In this document: positions 60,096 through 64,000 of the stretch, piece after piece
Numbering within the stretch: position 1 is the stretch's first letter
How the letters are laid out: each line of letters starts with the position of its first letter
Assembly: GCA_034509925.1 (NCBI GenBank)
Contig: CM067532.1
Coordinates: forward strand, 6,226,142-6,290,141
DNA: 64,000 nt
Direction: 5' to 3'
Origin: Hirudinaria manillensis
Taxonomy: Eukaryota; Annelida; Clitellata; Hirudinida; Hirudinidae
Notes under the pieces: model-generated
The model's database searches: none
Seen by the model: the letters and a program-made list of their open reading frames with translations, nothing else
What the model was told of the DNA's origin: nothing
Position numbers and translations under genes: made by a program

Positions 60096-62149
60096 ACATG
60101 GAATATTGATGCAATATTATTGAATATTGAAAGAATTTCAATATGGAATTCCAAATATAATCCATTTTGAAAGAATATGAAGCTTAAATACAAAAAAATG
60201 GCTGAAAGAAATTTACATTTTCCTCGTCGGAAGTCACCAGGAACGAGTTGTAAAACATGATTTCACTCTACTCTTGGACGGAACACCTCCGCAATTCTTC
60301 ATTTCTATTACTTTTAATTTCCACTTTTATTATTTATTATTTTCGTTTGCATTACTTTATTTATATTTATATTATTTTATTTATATTAATTATTTTATTT
60401 TTATATTATTTATATGTCCTTCACTTGCATTTATTTTTCATTTATAATACCAAATATGAATAGCTTTCCTTAAGTATCTTTTCTGACATTTTCTGACCCC
60501 TGTGCTGTTTGTTGTTGTTTTATGAAAAGCAACTTGTTTCATGTTTCAACTTAAAAAACTTAAAACTTTTTTCTGACATTTTCTGAAGTATTTGTAAGTT
60601 TTTTTTTTCCTGAAAACTAATTCGATCGGGGACTTGCAATTAGTCTGCATGAGCGATGCTTGTTTAAAATTCTGGTATTAAAAGGGCAAGCCTGTAAGAA
60701 ATTGTTCTGAATATTCATGGAAATGGAGGAGACCGGTCGCTCCGTGTCATCTCTCGGTGCGTATCTGCCGTTAAAGGCCACTTTCCATGTCCGTTGCAAG
60801 CTCATCAGTCTCCTTATCCAATGATTTGCAAAGAACACATGGATCGTTCACGTCTGAAAACAAATTTCTACGCTCGACATGAAAATCTAATCCTCTCACA
60901 TTTTGCGATATGATGGCGTCCTTTAATGCCCGTATAAGAGTTTTACAGCCACTTAAATGATCGTTCAGACTTGTTCTTTGTGGCCGCTCGATCCGAGATG
61001 CTTTTTTGCTAAGCATTCTAAATGATTAGGAAACATCAGGCGATCATCAATTGCTCATGTCATTGGTTGCTAGATTCCTGTCTCCTGCTTTGTGCCGACT
61101 TCGGTGGACGTCGTGCGGTCGGGAGAATATTTTCAAATCAAAGCGAAGCAATACGAAACTCTCGGAAATTGTTCATGCCGCCTGAGATGATGCTTTATAG
61201 ACGAGGAAAGACAGCGCCTCAGAATCCTGCAGAAAATATTCATCCATTCTCCTTCGTTCATTCAGACCAAGAAATCCTACTCGGCTTCATTAGCCCCTCA
61301 AATCGAGTGCACGCGGTCCAAAAAGTACCCCGGCTCGGCAAAATGGTCCGGTCCTCTGTCCTTGTCAATCCTGGCTTTCATTTCCTTTCGCTCCATCGCA
61401 TCCGTCGGTCTGGAGGGAAGCGGAACGAAAATTCAAGTGCCGAGGTTTCTGATGCCAGGTTTGTCAGGATAGTTTGGGGAATGTCAGACGTTTATGGAGC
61501 AAGGGCATTCGCTGATTGTATTTTTGTCTGTGTTTTTGTGCGTGTATTATATTGTATTGGCTGTTTGTTCGAAAGCTGTTTGTTTATTTGTTTGAAGGTC
61601 AAAGTTGTTTGTTTGTTTGTAGTTGGAGTGAAAGTTTACTTCAGCAAGGTGCACAAGAACAAGTTTTCAACTCTCGACTGGACGGGCATCGACTGCAAAA
61701 AGATTTCAGTTTATGGTCAGCCTCTTTGTTTTATTATTCGTTCGTTCTGTTTTGAAAGAATGAATAACCTATGATATGGGAGCCTATGTTTTGCTGAATT
61801 TAATACATTTTTAACAAAATTATGTTATTAATTCATTAGAAAAACGATTTATGAACGTCATTTATTATTCACGACCAATAATTTGCTCCTTGACGTTTGT
61901 AGACGCAACGGACTTGGAAAACTTGTCACGAAGCTTAAGAAGGGGAGAACCTTCGAGATGTTTACATGACTTGAAGTATCGAGGAGATGATGAATGTCCC
62001 CTACAAAGAGGTCATTCCTTCAAATATGGAACTTGTTCAAGTTGGTCTGAACTTTTCATTCAAATTCTGCCAGGTCGCCGAAAAAGGTGACCGCAAATCT
62101 TAAGTAGGTATCGGCGAATAAATAGAACGATAGTGATGATTATGATGAT
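60096..62149. other. region without a recognised gene; GC-richer block at 60.6-61.5 kb
   Basis: The block at 60617-61774 has open frames on both strands, including 250 codons from ATG 61022 on the plus strand, but no recognisable domain. See findings. Confidence 0.4.
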
Positions 62150-62745
62150 GATAATTTATTTATTTATTTATTTCATCTCAAGCAGACGGTTCTAGAGACC
62201 ACCAACACCATTAGGAGATGTGCGTTAGAAATGTTAGAAAATAAGGACGGTATTAAGAGTAAGGCAATAATTTTGAAAAATTATCGTCATTTACGAGATA
62301 TAGTTGGTGAAGTTCACAATATCCCGAGTCAGTTCCAAGTTGGTACAAACACGATTTTGTTAAAAAAAAACATTGTAGCATTAATCTTGTATGGTCCAGT
62401 TTTTAACTTGAAGCGATGACCCCTTGTAACCTCGTAACCCCCTATGACCTTGAATATCGATGGCATTAAATGGGCGTGAAGGTCAGAATCAATGAGGCCG
62501 TTTAGAATTTTGTAGCAAAGGCATGAGTCAATTAATTCAATTTAATTTCACTTAATAAGTCAATTATTACACGACGCTCCTCCAGAAATTTTAACCGAAA
62601 TTTCTGAGCAGGATACGTTGGGCACGTCATGTGAGTGACAGTCGGTAATGCTTTGGTGAATATTCTTTGGATACTTCCAATTAGTTAATTAGGTACTTGT
62701 GGTGGGATACCAGGGTGGAAAGAAGGAGTACTCGGGCAGGGGGCT
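62150..62745 (-). mobile_element. degenerate CR1/Jockey-like LINE 3' end
   Basis: Minus-strand translation, with frameshifts and stops, follows the LINE at 2.3-3.1 kb block for block: SIQRIFTKALPTV (EQIQKRFTKAIPTL there), RLKFLEERRVIIDL (RLKILKLPTLEKRRLLADL), CYKILNGLIDS, TRGHRFKLKT (TRGHNYKLRT) and MFFFNKIV (KYFFSNRIV). At nucleotide level GCTTTGGTGAATATTCTTTGGAT (62650-62672) parallels the matching part of the first copy. The 3' end is an AAAT tetranucleotide tail (62154-62172). Old, non-functional copy of the same or a closely related family. Confidence 0.75.
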
Positions 62746-63308
62746 TCGTTTGTCTAAATTGAGACATTCACCTGAGAAACACAATTCAACAATCATTCGT
62801 TATTATAAGTTATTTCGTGGAATATCCGATTGAAAAGATTGGCACCTATCATTGCCCGAGCATTTCCATATGGTTGAGAATGTTTCTACTTATTATTATT
62901 ATTATTATTATTATTGTTATTATTGTTATTACTATTACCAATGTTATTATTATTACATATTATATTATTATTTTATATATATATTTTTATTATTATTATG
63001 TGCTTCTCTCCATGAACGACCGGAAAAAAGCAAATTTACTTCCATTTTTACCTAGAAAATGTCTCGCGATTTATTCATTTGAGGATCCTCCTTCTTTTTT
63101 ACAATATTTACGTTTACATATTTATTATTATACATATATTTATAATTTCATATTTATTTACATTTATATTTACTTATTCATTCACATATATAATTTTGTT
63201 ACACATCTATTTACACTTATATTTGCATATATATTTTCATATATATTACAGAAATATTTATTTACAATCATGACACGATAATCATAATTATATTATAAAA
63301 TATGCTTA

Positions 63309-63341
<33 letters not shown>

Positions 63342-64000
63342 CATAACATTAATGTGTTAAATTATTGCGTTATATTATTGCATCTGTGTCTTTTATATTT
63401 TTATTCTTTTATTAACTCCTCAACGTCTCCGCAGGACTTAAGAGAAGAAAATCAAAGACCTTGATTCGTACAAAAGTTTCTCTTTAAAAAATCGTTTCTC
63501 CTCGGAAGCCCCTCCCCTTTCATCTTCTTATCTTGAAAGATTAAATGAAAATTTTGAGAAAAAAAATTATTAGTAATTATTATTAATAATATTATTATTA
63601 TATTATTATTATTATTAATTATTAATTAGTGATTAGTAATTTGGAAATATTAATTAAAACTTAACATAGATGTCCTGTCATGCCACCCTCGGAGGTTGAA
63701 TTATATTTTATATTAACATAATTATATTAATTATAATCGATTATATTAATTATAATTATATTATAGTATATGTTATATATCATTATAATAATAATAAAAT
63801 TTATTCAACAAAAATTTTTTTTATTTACCAAAATTATTCTCTAACATCGAATTTGTAGGAAGTTGCTTGAGTTTCTTTCTTGATTTGAATGAAAGCATAA
63901 AAAGTAATAATAATAATATTATTATTATAATATATTAATTATATTATTTTAATATAATATTAATATAATTTTAATTATATTATTATAATATATTATATTA
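62746..64000. other. AT-rich region with ATT microsatellites, no gene seen
   Basis: ATT/TTA runs at about 62889-62998 and 63309-63342, otherwise A/T-dominated sequence with Tyr/Ile/Phe-rich chance frames. The window ends in nearly pure A/T sequence. Confidence 0.6.

Overview
The window is AT-rich nuclear DNA of an invertebrate animal. Its genes are split by short introns with GT-AG borders. The products are animal-type: an ABCG2-like half-transporter, a membrane UDP-glycosyltransferase with a KKXX tail, the GPI-anchor subunit PIG-X, topoisomerase III-beta with its RGG tail, a Tctex-type dynein light chain of the cilia/IFT type, and RAP2. The dynein light chain points to a ciliated lineage. 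The species cannot be named from the sequence alone. All gene models below were spliced by hand from reading frame, splice-site borders and family similarity recalled from knowledge; no search was run.

Left part, 1-26 kb, is gene-dense. A 5'-truncated CR1/Jockey-like LINE (minus strand, about 2.34-3.11 kb) abuts a small orphan ORF (3138-3407). The plus-strand genes that follow are the ABCG2-like transporter (5105-9615, 17 exons, 669 aa), a UGT (11319-13522, 3 exons, 543 aa), a PIGX-like gene (14340-15135), an unrecognised 176-aa membrane protein (15201-15731) and TOP3B (15754-20296, 16 exons, 856 aa). The last three are separated by only 65 and 22 bases, an operon-like arrangement. On the minus strand lie DYNLT2B/TCTEX1D2 (20624-21298, 5 exons, 142 aa), convergent with TOP3B, and RAP2 (23216-25896, 2 exons, 179 aa).

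Right part, 26-64 kb, is very poor in recognisable genes. It holds long trinucleotide, pentanucleotide and hexanucleotide microsatellites, exact tandem duplications, a perfect 52-bp-arm hairpin, a dispersed 140-bp repeat, and two more decayed LINE fragments (about 40.65-40.88 kb and 62.15-62.74 kb). It also holds candidate regulatory clusters: four TCACGTGA boxes with CRE and AP-1 sites at 28.35-29.79 kb, a perfect DR1 nuclear-receptor site at 57.8 kb, and YY1/CRE/ETS sites at 48.5-48.66 kb. Two possible genes stand out there: a signal-peptide first exon (30683-30907) and a two-exon 70-aa single-pass membrane protein (48804-49240). This part could be a regulatory desert or the introns of one long gene.

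Functionally the left cluster mixes xenobiotic conjugation and export (UGT, ABCG2-like), GPI-anchor synthesis (PIG-X), nucleic-acid topology (TOP3B), ciliary transport (DYNLT2B) and Ras-family signalling (RAP2). I know of no single pathway joining them. PIGX and DYNLT2B are, however, also near neighbours in the human genome (3q29). I found no clearly new biological system; the best leads are the operon-like trio, the PIGX-DYNLT2B linkage and the unrecognised small membrane proteins.
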